From Muraenolepis orangiensis (taxonomy: Eukaryota > Chordata > Actinopteri > Gadiformes > Muraenolepididae), in assembly GCA_027704905.1 (NCBI GenBank), contig CM050999.1, positions 6,868,624 to 6,932,623 of the forward strand: 64,000 bases of DNA, read 5' to 3'. The notes beneath the pieces are model-generated. The model did not search any database. It was given only the letters and a program-made list of their open reading frames with translations, and had not been told where the DNA came from. Numbering within the stretch: the stretch's first letter is position 1; every line of letters begins with the position of its first letter. Shown piece after piece: positions 1-20,709 of the stretch. The translations under genes were made by a program, and so were the position numbers.

Positions 1-1225
1 AACATAGTACCACAGTACTAACATAGTACCAAAGTATTAACATATTACCACAGTACTAACATAGTACCACAGTACTAACATAGTACCAAAGTATTAACAT
101 ATTACCACAGTACTAACATAGTACCACAGTACTAACATAGTACCACAGTATTAACATAGTACCACAATACTAACATAGTACCACAGTACTAACATAGTAC
201 CACAGTATTAACATAGTACCACAGTACTAACATAGTAGCACAGTATTAACATAGTACCACAGTACTAACATAGTACCACATTATTAACATAGTACCACAG
301 TACTAACATAGTACCACAGTATTAACATATTACCACAGTATTAACATATTACCACAGTATTAACATAGTACCACAGTACTAACATAGTACCACGTACTAA
401 CATAGTACCACAGTATTAACAGAGTACCACATACTAACATAGTACCACAGTACTAACATATTACCACAGTATTAACATAGTACCACAGTACTAACATAGT
501 ACCACAGTACTAACATAGTACCAAAGTATTAACATATTACCACAGTACTAACATAGTACCACAGTACTAACATAGTACCAAAGTATTAACATATTACCAC
601 AGTACTAACATAGTACCACAGTACTAACATAGTACCACAGTACTAACATAGTACTAACATAGTACCACAATACTAACATAGTACCACAGTACTAACATAG
701 TACCACAGTACTAACATAGTACCACAGTATTAACATAGTACCACAGTACTAACATAGTACCACAGTATTAACATAGTACCACAGTACTAACATAGTACCA
801 CATTATTAACATAGTACCACAGTATTAACATAGTACCACAGTACTAACATAGTACCACAGTACTAACATAGTACCACATTATTAACATAGTACCACAGTA
901 TTAACATAGTACCACAGTACTAACATAGTACCACAGTATTAACATATTACCACAGTATTAACATAGTACCACAGTACTAACATAGTACCACGTACTAACA
1001 TAGCACCACAGTATTAACATAGTACCACATACTAACATAGTACCACAGTACTAACATAGTACCACAGTATTAACATATTACCACAGTATTAACATAGTAC
1101 CACAGTACTCACATAGTACTACAGTACTAACATAGTACCACATTACTGACATAGTACCACATTACTAACATAATACTAACATAGTACCACAAACTAACAT
1201 AGTATCACAGTACTAACATAGAACC
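1..1225. repeat. 19-bp minisatellite array
   Basis: Direct tandem repeats of a unit of about 19 bp (core acatagtaccacagta), with point variants and occasional short units. The array starts before the window and ends about 15 bp before a (TG)n tract. No gene is visible in it. Confidence 0.95.
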
Positions 1226-1239
1226 TAATGGTCTCTGTT

Positions 1240-1560
<321 letters not shown>

Positions 1561-1574
1561 AGAGGGACTCTTAC

Positions 1575-1787
1575 TTTGACATAGTCGTATTCACACAGGT
1601 AGGAGGGCTCCAGGTCAAAATGTGTGAAGTACAGCTGGATGTGGTATCCTTCCGGAACGCGGAGGTCCCAGCGCAGCTCGGCGTTGTGGGGGTACGCCTC
1701 CGGGAAGTTGGGAGACTGCAGGATGCCGTACATCTCGGACGCCGACGAGAGATGGGCTGCCACCGTTGCCATGACGACAAACAGCAT
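1575..1787 (-). CDS. masp1: First coding exon of a MASP-like CUB-domain serine protease (partial gene)
   Basis: This exon encodes a 17-residue hydrophobic signal peptide followed by the start of a CUB domain. The segment ending in LYFTHFDLEPSYLCEYDYVK closely resembles the first CUB domain of the mannose-binding-lectin-associated serine proteases, secreted proteases of the lectin complement pathway. The ATG is at 1787, one base after an acceptor (cacag), so a non-coding exon lies upstream. The exon ends at 1575 at a GTAAGA donor (1569-1574). The remaining exons must lie left of the window. MASP1, MASP2 and, less likely, C1r/C1s are possible. MASP1 is preferred because its human gene, like those of several neighbours here, is on 3q. 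The family call is firm; the paralogue is not. Confidence 0.72.
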
Positions 1788-2213
1788 CCTGTGTGAGGAA
1801 TGGGGAAGACATGACCAAGGGAATAATAAACCAAACCCTCCCATCTATCTGTCCATCCATAACGCCAGACACTAACCCCCAAAACCCTACAAACCCTACA
1901 CCCTGCTACCCCTGAGGACACCTCACCCAGCAGTGGTCATAGCAGAGCCCAGCAGGGGAACTTTCTCTAGTGGTTCTGTACATCCTGGACCAGAACACAT
2001 CAACATGCGTCATCCCATTAAAGAACCAAATATGAATAAGTTACATATGTCATAGTGAGTACCCGAGGCAAGTCACTTCTACCACAATTATGGAAGCAAT
2101 ACAACGGCTTTGTATAATTTAGCAAGATACAGTAAAACAAAGAAGAGATGCAATCTTACTTACCTTATCTCTCCGGAGTTTAGAATACAACAACCTTGCT
2201 TATATCTCATCTC

Positions 2214-2361
<148 letters not shown>

Positions 2362-3477
2362 CTCACCTCGGTGGTCTGGCTTTGAAGGTTTGAATTATTC
2401 CACCCCCTGGGATGATGACGTCACGGAGTGCAATAAATCAATCAATGTTATTATATGTTTGCAAATATAGCCTGTGTGTACAAGGACCACGGGCCATAAG
2501 TATAATAATGTGTCATATATGCCATGTAGCCCTACTGAGAAGATTATGTGGACCGGAGATGGAATGGTGTCAAATGAAAATCGCCCAGAAAGTTACTCTA
2601 GAAATACAACTCCGCAGCCCGGGTTCAACTGAGAGCAACAGAGGAGAAATGTCCTCCCCTGGTGGACACTTCAGGTACTGCATGATGTCCTCCCTGGTGG
2701 ACACTTAAGCTACTGCAGCCACCGCCAGTGTTACTAATTAATGGCTAATTAATTAAAACGTGTATTATTCCACTTCATTAAGACGCATAGTGTCATACAC
2801 TGTGAATAATATTTAGAGATGGTTAAAAACAAGTCATTCTAGGGCATAGTCCTAGAAAGCAGTTTCACTGTATATACTGTATACATTTACATTTGTATTA
2901 GGCCTATGTTATACCTATATATTAAGGGTCCGCTTCAGCTAAATGACTAGTACATGGAATGGAGACAGTACATTCACGTTGCTAAAGCAAAGACAAAAAG
3001 AATAAAACAGAAGGATAAAACCTGACCTAACAAAAATACTGAAAAACAAATATAATTACAAATAACAGAATGAACAATCAAAGAAACGCACTTATAGTCG
3101 ACATATATATAAAACGTGAATACGTTCCACCAGATGAAGAGCACAGTGTAAGGGTTAGTCTATGATCAGGTGTACTAGTGACATTCGGTTCTATGTGAGT
3201 GATAGTGAGATGAGTTCCATGGTAGTTGAAGTCTGACCATCACGTGACGAATGCGTCCTCCCTTCATCACAACAGCAATTAAATATGGGAGGGAGCCCCT
3301 CTTTCCCTCTCTCCTCCCTCCCACGTCTCTCATCTCTCCTCCTCCTCTCTCTATTCATTATTGAAGAGCGGTAACTTGGAGACGACCGAACCCGGTAATC
3401 GAACCCGCACACACACACACAGCACGTTAACCCCACCACAGGGTCCACCTCTGAACCGACTGTCGGTGATCTCCTTT

Positions 3478-3543
3478 GAAGAAGAAGAAGAAGAAGAAGA
3501 AGAAGAAGAAGAAGAAGAAGAAGAAGAAGAAGAAGAAGAAGAG
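3478..3543. repeat. (GAA)n trinucleotide tract in the clrn1 5' region
   Basis: About 22 GAA triplets, followed at 3600-3650 by a CTC-rich stretch, just upstream of the clrn1 start codon and probably within its 5' UTR or promoter. The poly-Glu and poly-Phe readings of this tract are not supported as coding. Confidence 0.9.
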
Positions 3544-3670
3544 TTCGCAGCGCTTACAGTCTCTCTCTCTGCCCATGGGTTCTCCTCCGGTGCGTCGTCC
3601 CCTCCTCCTCCTCCTCCTCCTCCTCATCCTCCTCCTCCTCTCTCCTCCTCTGTGACGGTGTGTCAGCAGC

Positions 3671-4625
3671 ATGTCCAACCGGCAGAAGAGGCCCGTGTTG
3701 TGCGTGGCCGGTGCCCTGGGCTTCGTGTCCGTGCTGACGGTGGCCGTGTCGCTGGGCACCCCGCGGTGGCTCCGCGGCACCGTGCTGTGCCACACCGGGG
3801 CGCAGCTGGTCAACGCGTCGGGCGCCGAGCTGGACAAGTTCCTGGGCCGGCTGAGCTACGGCCTCTTCCAGGGGGAGAGGGTCAAGCAGTGCGGCCTGGG
3901 CGGCAGACCCCTCCGCTTCTACTGTGAGTAGTAACCGCTCACCACCTGTTGTTGTTGTTGCTGTTGTTGTTGTTGTTGTCGTCAAGTTTACTAAAGTGAA
4001 ATCATTCAAGAGTCATTCATTCATAACCTGTTTACACCACTTGACACGTTCGTGTTACACACATACTTTACAACAAACATCCAGACTACATTTTTTGGGT
4101 TAGTAGGTTAAGGTATTGTTATTGATTTATTTAGCAGATAGGGAATTAAGACAGAGGTCAGAGGTCATTGAGGAGCAGGTAGGGGTTAGAGTCTAACCGC
4201 TACCTGCTCCTTAATGACCCGTCTCTGTACTGTCTAACCCCTACCTGCTCCTTAATGACCCGTCTCTGTACTGTCTAACCCCTACCTGCTCCTTAATGAC
4301 CCGTCTCTGTACTGTCTAACCCCTACCTGCTCCTTAATGACCCGTCTCTGTACTGTCTAACCCCTACCTGCTCCTTAATGACCTGTCTCTGTACTGTCTA
4401 ACCTTAGACAATACAGAGACGGGTCATTAAGGAGCAATAGGCACTACATTGATTGTGGTTATATTTAAAGAACAAATATGTGTAGTTGCTGTAGTTTTGT
4501 GTATTTGGGACACTAAATGAAAGTCCTTTTATTGTTATTGTCATCCTGTAGCTGCTGACGGCCGCCCTCACAATCTGCCCTTTGTTAGGAAGAACTCATT
4601 ATAGACCAGCTTCCTTCTGCTCTAC

Positions 4626-4663
<38 letters not shown>

Positions 4664-7602
4664 CACACGCACACGCACCATTGTTTGTGATCCATTAATT
4701 TGCTCGCTCCACTGGGTGAGGTGTCTCTTCAATTCAATTCTGAATAAAGAAGAGCTTTATTGGCATGGGCAATAACCAGTACAGTAGAAAGATGAGGTAA
4801 AGGAAAATAATATATATATATGAAATATACCCCCCCCCCCCCCTCTAGTCTTCCCAGGTCTGCACCATGTGATCCCTGTGGGCCTCCACATCACGGTGGT
4901 CTTCTTCTGTGGTGTCTTGGTGGTCTTCTCCTCTCTGGCCACCGGATTCTTCTTCTTCAACGCCTTGGGGAGTCCCTACGAGACGCTGCAGGGCCCCCTG
5001 GGGCTCTACCTGTGGAGCGCTTCCTGCTGTAAGAAGACCACTTCCTGTACTAAACTACTTTCTACATGTTCCTTTGACTGAAATCTCCACATTTCTTCTC
5101 CTTGTCTTTGTTGTTGTTGTCTTCTTCTTGGGGCCTTTTGACGGAGGTACCCAGCTCACAGGAACAGACAAGATACAAGAGTTTGATTTGCCATTTGCAA
5201 CAAGTACAATGGAATGCCTGCTCGCCATTCCCTCCCCAGGATACATTTCTAAAACAATACTATAAAAATACTATACACAATAAAAAAAACACTTAACATA
5301 AAACATAACATACAAATAAAAAAACAACAAAGTGACTGATGGATGATATGTGTTGAATTGTGCAAAAATATTTAAAAGCATTTAAAGTGCCAGTAGTGCA
5401 GCAGCATCATGAATACAGTGCAGTACAGTGCAGTTACTGTGATGAGTCCAGAAAGTCCAGCAAAGTATGTAAGTGTAATGTCAATAACAATGTTGTGAAA
5501 GTGAAAGTGGCATCACTCCTAGCAGTTCAGTAGGTCACTGCCTGTGGATAAAAACTATCCTTAAACCTGGTAGTACCAGACGGTAGGGGGGAGAAGAGAT
5601 GGAGCCCAGGGTGGTTGCAGTCCTGTGTTTGGCGGCAGTATGGCTCAGGAGGTAGAGCGGTCTCCTCACAACCGAAAGGTCGCTGGTTCGATCCCCCGGC
5701 TCCTCCTAGCAAAAACTGTCGAGGTGTCCTTGAGCAAGACACCCTAACCCTAACTGCTCCTGACGTGCTGGCTGTCTCCTTGCATGGCTGACTCCGCCGT
5801 CGGTGTATGAATGGGTGATGTGAGGCATGACTTGCGCTTTGGATGAAAGCGCTTTATAACTACGTCCTGTTTGTTTCCAGGTGTATGTTACTACGTCCTG
5901 TGTGCTTCTAGGTGTGTGTGTAACTGCGTTGTGTGTGTTCCTAGGTGTGTGTAACTCTGTCCCAGGTGTGGGTTAACTACGTCCTGTGTGTTTCCAGGTG
6001 TGTGTTACTGCGTCCTGTGTGTTTCCAGGTGTGTGTGTGTGTGTGTGTGCGTGTAACTACGTCCTGTGTGTTTCCAGGTGTGTGTGTGTGTGTAACTACG
6101 TCCTGTGTAGGTGTATGTGTAACTGCGTTGTGTGTGTTCCTAGGTTTGTGTAACTCCGTCCCAGGTGTGGGTTAACTACTTCCAGGTGTGTGTAACTACG
6201 TCCTGTGTGTTTCCAGGTGTGTGTGTAACTACGTACTGTGTGTTCCCAGGTGTGTGTGTAACTATGTCCTGTGTGTTTCCAGGTGTGTGTGTGTGTGTAA
6301 CTACGTACTGTGTGTTCCCAGGTGTGTGTGTGTTTCCAGGTGTGTGTGTGTGTGTAACTACGTACTGTGTGTTCCCAGGTGTGTGTGTGTGTGTTTCCAG
6401 GTGTGTGTAACTATGTCCTGTGTGTTTCCAGGTGTGTGTGTGTGTAACTACGTACTGTGTGTTCCCAGGTGTGTGTGTGTAACTACGTACTGTGTGTTCC
6501 CAGGTGTGTGTGTGTAACTATGTCCTGTGTCTTCCCAGGTGTGTGTGTGTGTGTGTAACTATGTCCTGTGTGTTTCCAGGTGTGTGTAACTACGTACCGT
6601 GTGTTTCCAGGTGTGTGTAACTACATCCTGTGTGTTCCCAGGTGTGTGTAACTACATCCTGTGTTCCCAGTTGTGTATAACAATGTCCTGTGTGTTTCCA
6701 GGTGTGTGTAACTACGTCCTGGGTCTACTTCCTGTGTGTTTCTAGGTGTATGTAACTACATCCTGTGTGTTCCCAGGTGTGTGTAACTACGTCTTGTGTG
6801 TTTCCAAGTGTGTGTAACAATATCCTGTGTGTTCCCAGGTGTGTGTAACTGCGTCTTGTGTGTTCCCAGGTGTGTGTAACTGCGTCTTGTGTGTTCCCAG
6901 GTGTGTGTAACTACATCCTGTGTGTTTCCAGGTGTGTGTAACTACATCCTGTGTGTTTCCAGGTGTGTGTAACAACATCCTATGTTCCCAGTTGTGTATA
7001 ACAATGTCCTGTGTGTTTCCAGGTGTGTGTAACTACGTCCTGGGTCTACTTCCTGTGTGTTTCTAGGTGTATGTAACTACATCCTGTGTGTTCCCAGGTG
7101 TGTGTAACTACATCCTGTGTTCCCAGGTGTGTGTGACTGCGTCCCGTGTGTTCCCAGGTGTGTGTAACTACATCCTGTGTTCCCAGGTGTGTGTGACTGC
7201 GTCCCGTGTGTTCCCAGGTGTGTGTAACTGCATCCTGTGTGTTCCCAGGTGTGTGTAATTACATCCTGTGTTCCCAGGTGTGTGTGACTGCGTCCCGTGG
7301 GTTCCCAGGTGTGTGTAACTGCGTCCCGTGTGTGCCCAGGTGTGTGCAGCTGTATGGTGATGATTCTGTTCGCGGCGGAGGTGAAGCTCCAGCACCTGTC
7401 CAGCCGGATCGCCAACTTCAACGAGGTCTTCGTTTACCGGACGCACAGTGAGAGCTACGACGTCTCCTTCTGGCTGATCCTCCTCGTCTTCTTCCTCCAC
7501 GCGCTCAACTTCCTGCTCATCCGCTTGGCTGGGATCGACTTCCCCTTCCGGGAGAAGGAGTCTGACCAGGTGACCACGGGGGCGGCTGACCTCATGTACT
7601 GA
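3671..7602 (+). CDS. clrn1: Clarin-1 (three exons, 231 aa)
   Basis: Clarin-1 is a four-pass tetraspan-like membrane protein of hair-cell bundles and photoreceptor synapses; human CLRN1 is the Usher syndrome type 3 gene. Coding exons are 3671-3923, 4849-5028 and 7340-7602. The phases join cleanly and total 696 nt, giving 231 aa against 232 in human. The N-terminal membrane segment is at about residues 8-28. The conserved N-glycosylation site NAS is at residues 48-50, followed by QYGLF-like and RQCG-like motifs. Exon 2 encodes a second hydrophobic segment and the GPLGLYL motif. Exon 3 encodes MVMILFAAEVK, another membrane segment and the family's C-terminal ending ADLMY. Donors are GTGAGT and GTAAGA. 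The exon 3 acceptor (7337-7339) is the last of a long series of near-identical copies. Identity is very secure; only the choice of acceptor is ambiguous. Confidence 0.96.
4150..4437. repeat. 41-bp tandem repeat flanked by inverted copies (clrn1 intron 1)
   Basis: Five direct copies of a 41-bp unit (core ctgctccttaatgacccgtc) run from about 4203 to 4402. An inverted copy precedes them (4150-4190) and another follows (4402-4437), so the whole array can fold back at both ends. Confidence 0.9.
5170..5633 (-). mobile_element. 3' end of an L2/Rex-like LINE (minus strand)
   Basis: Its 3' tail, read on the minus strand, contains the gcattccattgtactt motif that recurs at 27.97, 30.75, 34.6, 36.7 and 61.27 kb. 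Inland of it (5527-5640) a short C-terminal reverse-transcriptase remnant reads LHLFSPLPSG. The element is 5'-truncated in clrn1 intron 2. Confidence 0.75.
5634..5870 (+). mobile_element. tRNA-derived SINE (V-SINE-like)
   Basis: The head has polymerase III boxes typical of a tRNA: an A-box-like region (tggctcaggaggtagagcgg) and a B box (ggtcgctggttcgatccccc). A SINE body follows, ending in ggatgaaagcgctttataac, a tail typical of fish V-type SINEs. The anticodon arm is not that of a functional tRNA, so it is not called as a tRNA gene. Confidence 0.75.
5877..7339 (+). repeat. Minisatellite carrying copies of the clrn1 exon 3 acceptor
   Basis: Roughly 45-50 copies of a unit of about 30 bp read, in outline, gtgtgtaactacatcctgtg then tgttcccag. 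The last unit leads straight into exon 3, whose acceptor is tgtgcccag|gtgtgtgc, so almost every unit contains a candidate acceptor with the first bases of the exon. Some units have longer (TG)n runs. Confidence 0.93.
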
Positions 7603-7789
7603 GCTGAGCTTCACACCTGGAGCGAAGAGGTTCGCCCTCAATATTTGCACCGTGACTCTAAAAACTAAACTCTATTGTTTTTAACAGAGCGCACAGAGCA
7701 TGAATATGGTTTTCCATCGCTTCGAGAACTCAAGTCTATTTCGGACGCTGAAATTGTTTCTGTCTGGACACCGCGTTGTGCTTAGGATG

Positions 7790-8500
7790 TACAGTAAGAC
7801 AGTCGGCCTGTAAGACAGTAGGCCTGTATTTAGGCAGTAAGACAGTAGGCCTGTATAGAGGCAGTAAGACAGTAGGCCTGTATAGAGGCAGTAAGACAGT
7901 AGGCCTGTTTATAAGCAGGAGGTATGTAGGCCTGTATTTAGGCAGTAAGACAGGCCTGTATATAAGCAGTAAGACCGTAGGCCTATATAAAGGCAGTAAG
8001 ACAATAGGCATGTATATAGGCAGGTGGTATGTAGGCCTGTATATAGGCAGTATGACAGGCCTGTATATTGGCAGTAAGACAGTAGGCCTGTATATAGGCA
8101 GTAAGACAGTAGGCCTGTATATAGGCAGTAAGACAGTAGGCCTGTGTATAGGCAGAAGGTATGTAGGCCTGTATATAGGCAGTATGACAGGCCTGTATAT
8201 TGGCAGTAAGACAGTAGGCCTGTATATAGGCAGAAGGTATGTAGGCCTGTATATAGGCAGTATGACAGGCCTGTATATAGGCAGTAAGACAGCAGGCCTG
8301 TATAAAGGCAGGAGGTATGTAGGCCTGTATATAAGCAGTAAGGCAGTAGGTCTGTATATAGGTTGTTAAACAGACAGCAGGCCCGTATATAGGCAGTAAG
8401 ACAGCAGGCCTGTATATAGGCAGTAAGAAAGCAGGCCTTTATTTAGGCAGTAAGACAGCAGGCCTGTATATAGGCAGGAGGTGTGTAGGCCTGGTACAAG
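7790..8500 (+). repeat. Minisatellite of about 27 bp in the clrn1 3' UTR
   Basis: Units based on gtaagacagtaggcctgtat plus ataggca begin 190 bp after the clrn1 stop and end before its poly(A) signal, so they should be present in the mature mRNA. A second short repeat based on ggtcagtactttata follows at 8590-8705. The open frame across the array is a by-product of the unit length. Confidence 0.9.
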
Positions 8501-8806
8501 GTGTACCAGGACAGACAGGCAGTAGCTGGTGGTCACCTGGTCACCACCAGCCACTATCTGGGAGTTTATACAGTGAACTAGGAGGGTTAAGGTCAGTACT
8601 TTATATTGGTTAGTGTTAAAGGTCAGTACTTTATACTATATGGGGTTAAGGTTAAAGGTCAGTACTTTATAGTGTATGGGGTTAAGGTTTAAGGTCAGTA
8701 CTTTGAATTGTGTTCAAATAACTTCATGTGTGCCATTTCTCAATGTAATTCTCTTTTTGTAAACACTATTCACTACATGGATGTTTGATCACTGTCGCAA
8801 TCCTTC

Positions 8807-8812
8807 AATAAA
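8807..8812 (+). other. clrn1: Poly(A) signal of clrn1
   Basis: AATAAA within tccttcaataaaag. It is the first good signal downstream of the clrn1 stop, giving a 3' UTR of about 1.2 kb. Confidence 0.7.
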
Positions 8813-8977
8813 AGAAAACAAAGGATGTGAAAACCTATTTTCTACTTTCTTTCCGACTGAAAGTGGGTACAGTGTCATGAACAGTGTCTTGTTTCTTGTT
8901 CTGTAGTGCAGCACATTGTCTAGCGTGGTGGCAACAACACAACAATCTAGTGTTCGTTAAATCAAACACGTTACCAT

Positions 8978-8979
<2 letters not shown>

Positions 8980-9056
<77 letters not shown>
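8980..9056. repeat. (CT)n microsatellite upstream of mindy4b
   Basis: Pure CT tract about 200 bp before the mindy4b start codon, in its presumed promoter or 5' UTR. Confidence 0.95.
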
Positions 9057-9058
<2 letters not shown>

Positions 9059-9254
9059 ACCTCTTCCTTACCTGACCACGCCCCCTCTAAGGCGAGGGGG
9101 GTGTGGTCACAGCAGGTGATCCGCCAGTGATCACTCAGGTAAGTTGGCACTACAGCACAGGCGCTCCTCCGGTGTGGCAACCTGTCGCCGTGTGTCCCGG
9201 GACACCGGATCTTTATGTTCCACGGCGGCGTGTCGGTCTCTCGGCCCGGCCCAG

Positions 9255-19391
<10,137 letters not shown>

Positions 19392-19759
19392 AGAACTACA
19401 AGTCCCAGGACCCTGCACCTTTCTACTGAGAACTACCAGGTCCCAGTAGCCTCCACTTTTCTACTGAAGAACTACAAGTCCCAGGACCCCAAGTTGGGTC
19501 AAGTATAACATTGACGTAAACTAAGTTGCTGACCAGTTGCATAAATACACTCGATTATATACACATAAGTACATAACAAGGTTTTTTTTGTTTGCTCTAA
19601 AAGTGTTTTAAATCAAATAATGAATACAAGGGGAAAGTACAGACCCTCAGCTTTAATTGGGGTATTTTTGGTTAATTTTGGACATAGCTTTCATAGTATC
19701 TCCATTCTGACAAATGGTGTGAAACACTTACATTTTTGGTTTGCCCAGAGTGAATACAC

Positions 19760-19765
19760 AATAAA
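19760..19765 (+). other. mindy4b: Candidate poly(A) signal of mindy4b
   Basis: AATAAA 370 bp after the stop. From 19392 to 20700 there is no gene: it holds this 3' UTR, a short (CAT)n at 20137 and the 3' end of the convergent tsen34. Confidence 0.45.
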
Positions 19766-20709
19766 CCAAAAAGTAAATGAAAGCATAAAACGTGTACCGA
19801 AGGCACTGGTTCAGCATTTAAAACACAACGTACAATCCTCCATGCCTGGCCCCCTCATAACTCAGAATGAGGCTTCCTTTCTCTTCACTCCAGGGGGTTT
19901 GGTATTGGGAACAGAGTGATTTTCCCAAAATGTTACATGGTTTAATTCACCCAATAACATAATAATGCCCCAATAATATAATAACAGAAAATGTATTAAC
20001 ATTTTGCGTTGAACTTGATTGAAATTGTACAAATGACTTGACATTATATTTCTGTACCCAAGGTTTTTAAACACAACCACTGTTGGCAGAAGCCTGCGTA
20101 TTTGGTGGTCCTGGTTATTTTGGAGGGGCAGCTTCATCATCATCATCATCATCATCATCTCCTAAAGGACAAATAAAACACCCATGAAACATCAGAGAGA
20201 TGCACAAATGAACATTCTCCTCAGGACTTGCTCTGTTTAAGAAAGTGAACGTACCAATTCCCAGTCAGAGCCGGGCCCTGTTTGGGATTATCTGCTAACA
20301 GAATCATAATACTTATATTAAAGTCCCATGAAACCAAGTTTTATAAAAAAAAGCAGTTGGATTTTCAGAGTTTAAATAGATTGATTAACCGATAAACATA
20401 TTTTCAACATATTTACAACATTGCAGGGGAGAGGGTTGTTTTAACAGAAGAGTCGGCCTCCGTGCTCATTGGTGGATCGTTGTGAACTCCAGACGCACAT
20501 CCAGTGTCCTGCATGTCATCTCCAGTCCTCAACATCTTTGTCCTCCCAAAAGACAATGGCAGAGTCCCGCACACTCAGAACACTCCGGAAGCGCCCTCAG
20601 ATCACTAATGCTGTTGTGCTCCGTGTTCTGTGGGTCGACAAGATCCCGACCACATAGTTCAAGATGCGGCGCTCCAGACCCAGACCTCTCCAGACCCAGA
20701 GCCCTCTCC

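Noticed and set aside
3361..3927. A 188-codon frame with a poly-Glu stretch overlapping clrn1 exon 1
   Set aside because: It reads the GAA tract and then the wrong frame of exon 1; the clarin frame starting at 3671 is clearly right.
5634..5710. A tRNA gene
   Set aside because: A and B boxes are present but the cloverleaf is incomplete and the sequence continues into a SINE body.
7776..8369. 197-codon open frame with KTVGLYIGS repeats
   Set aside because: It lies in the clrn1 3' UTR minisatellite; the repeat length creates the frame.
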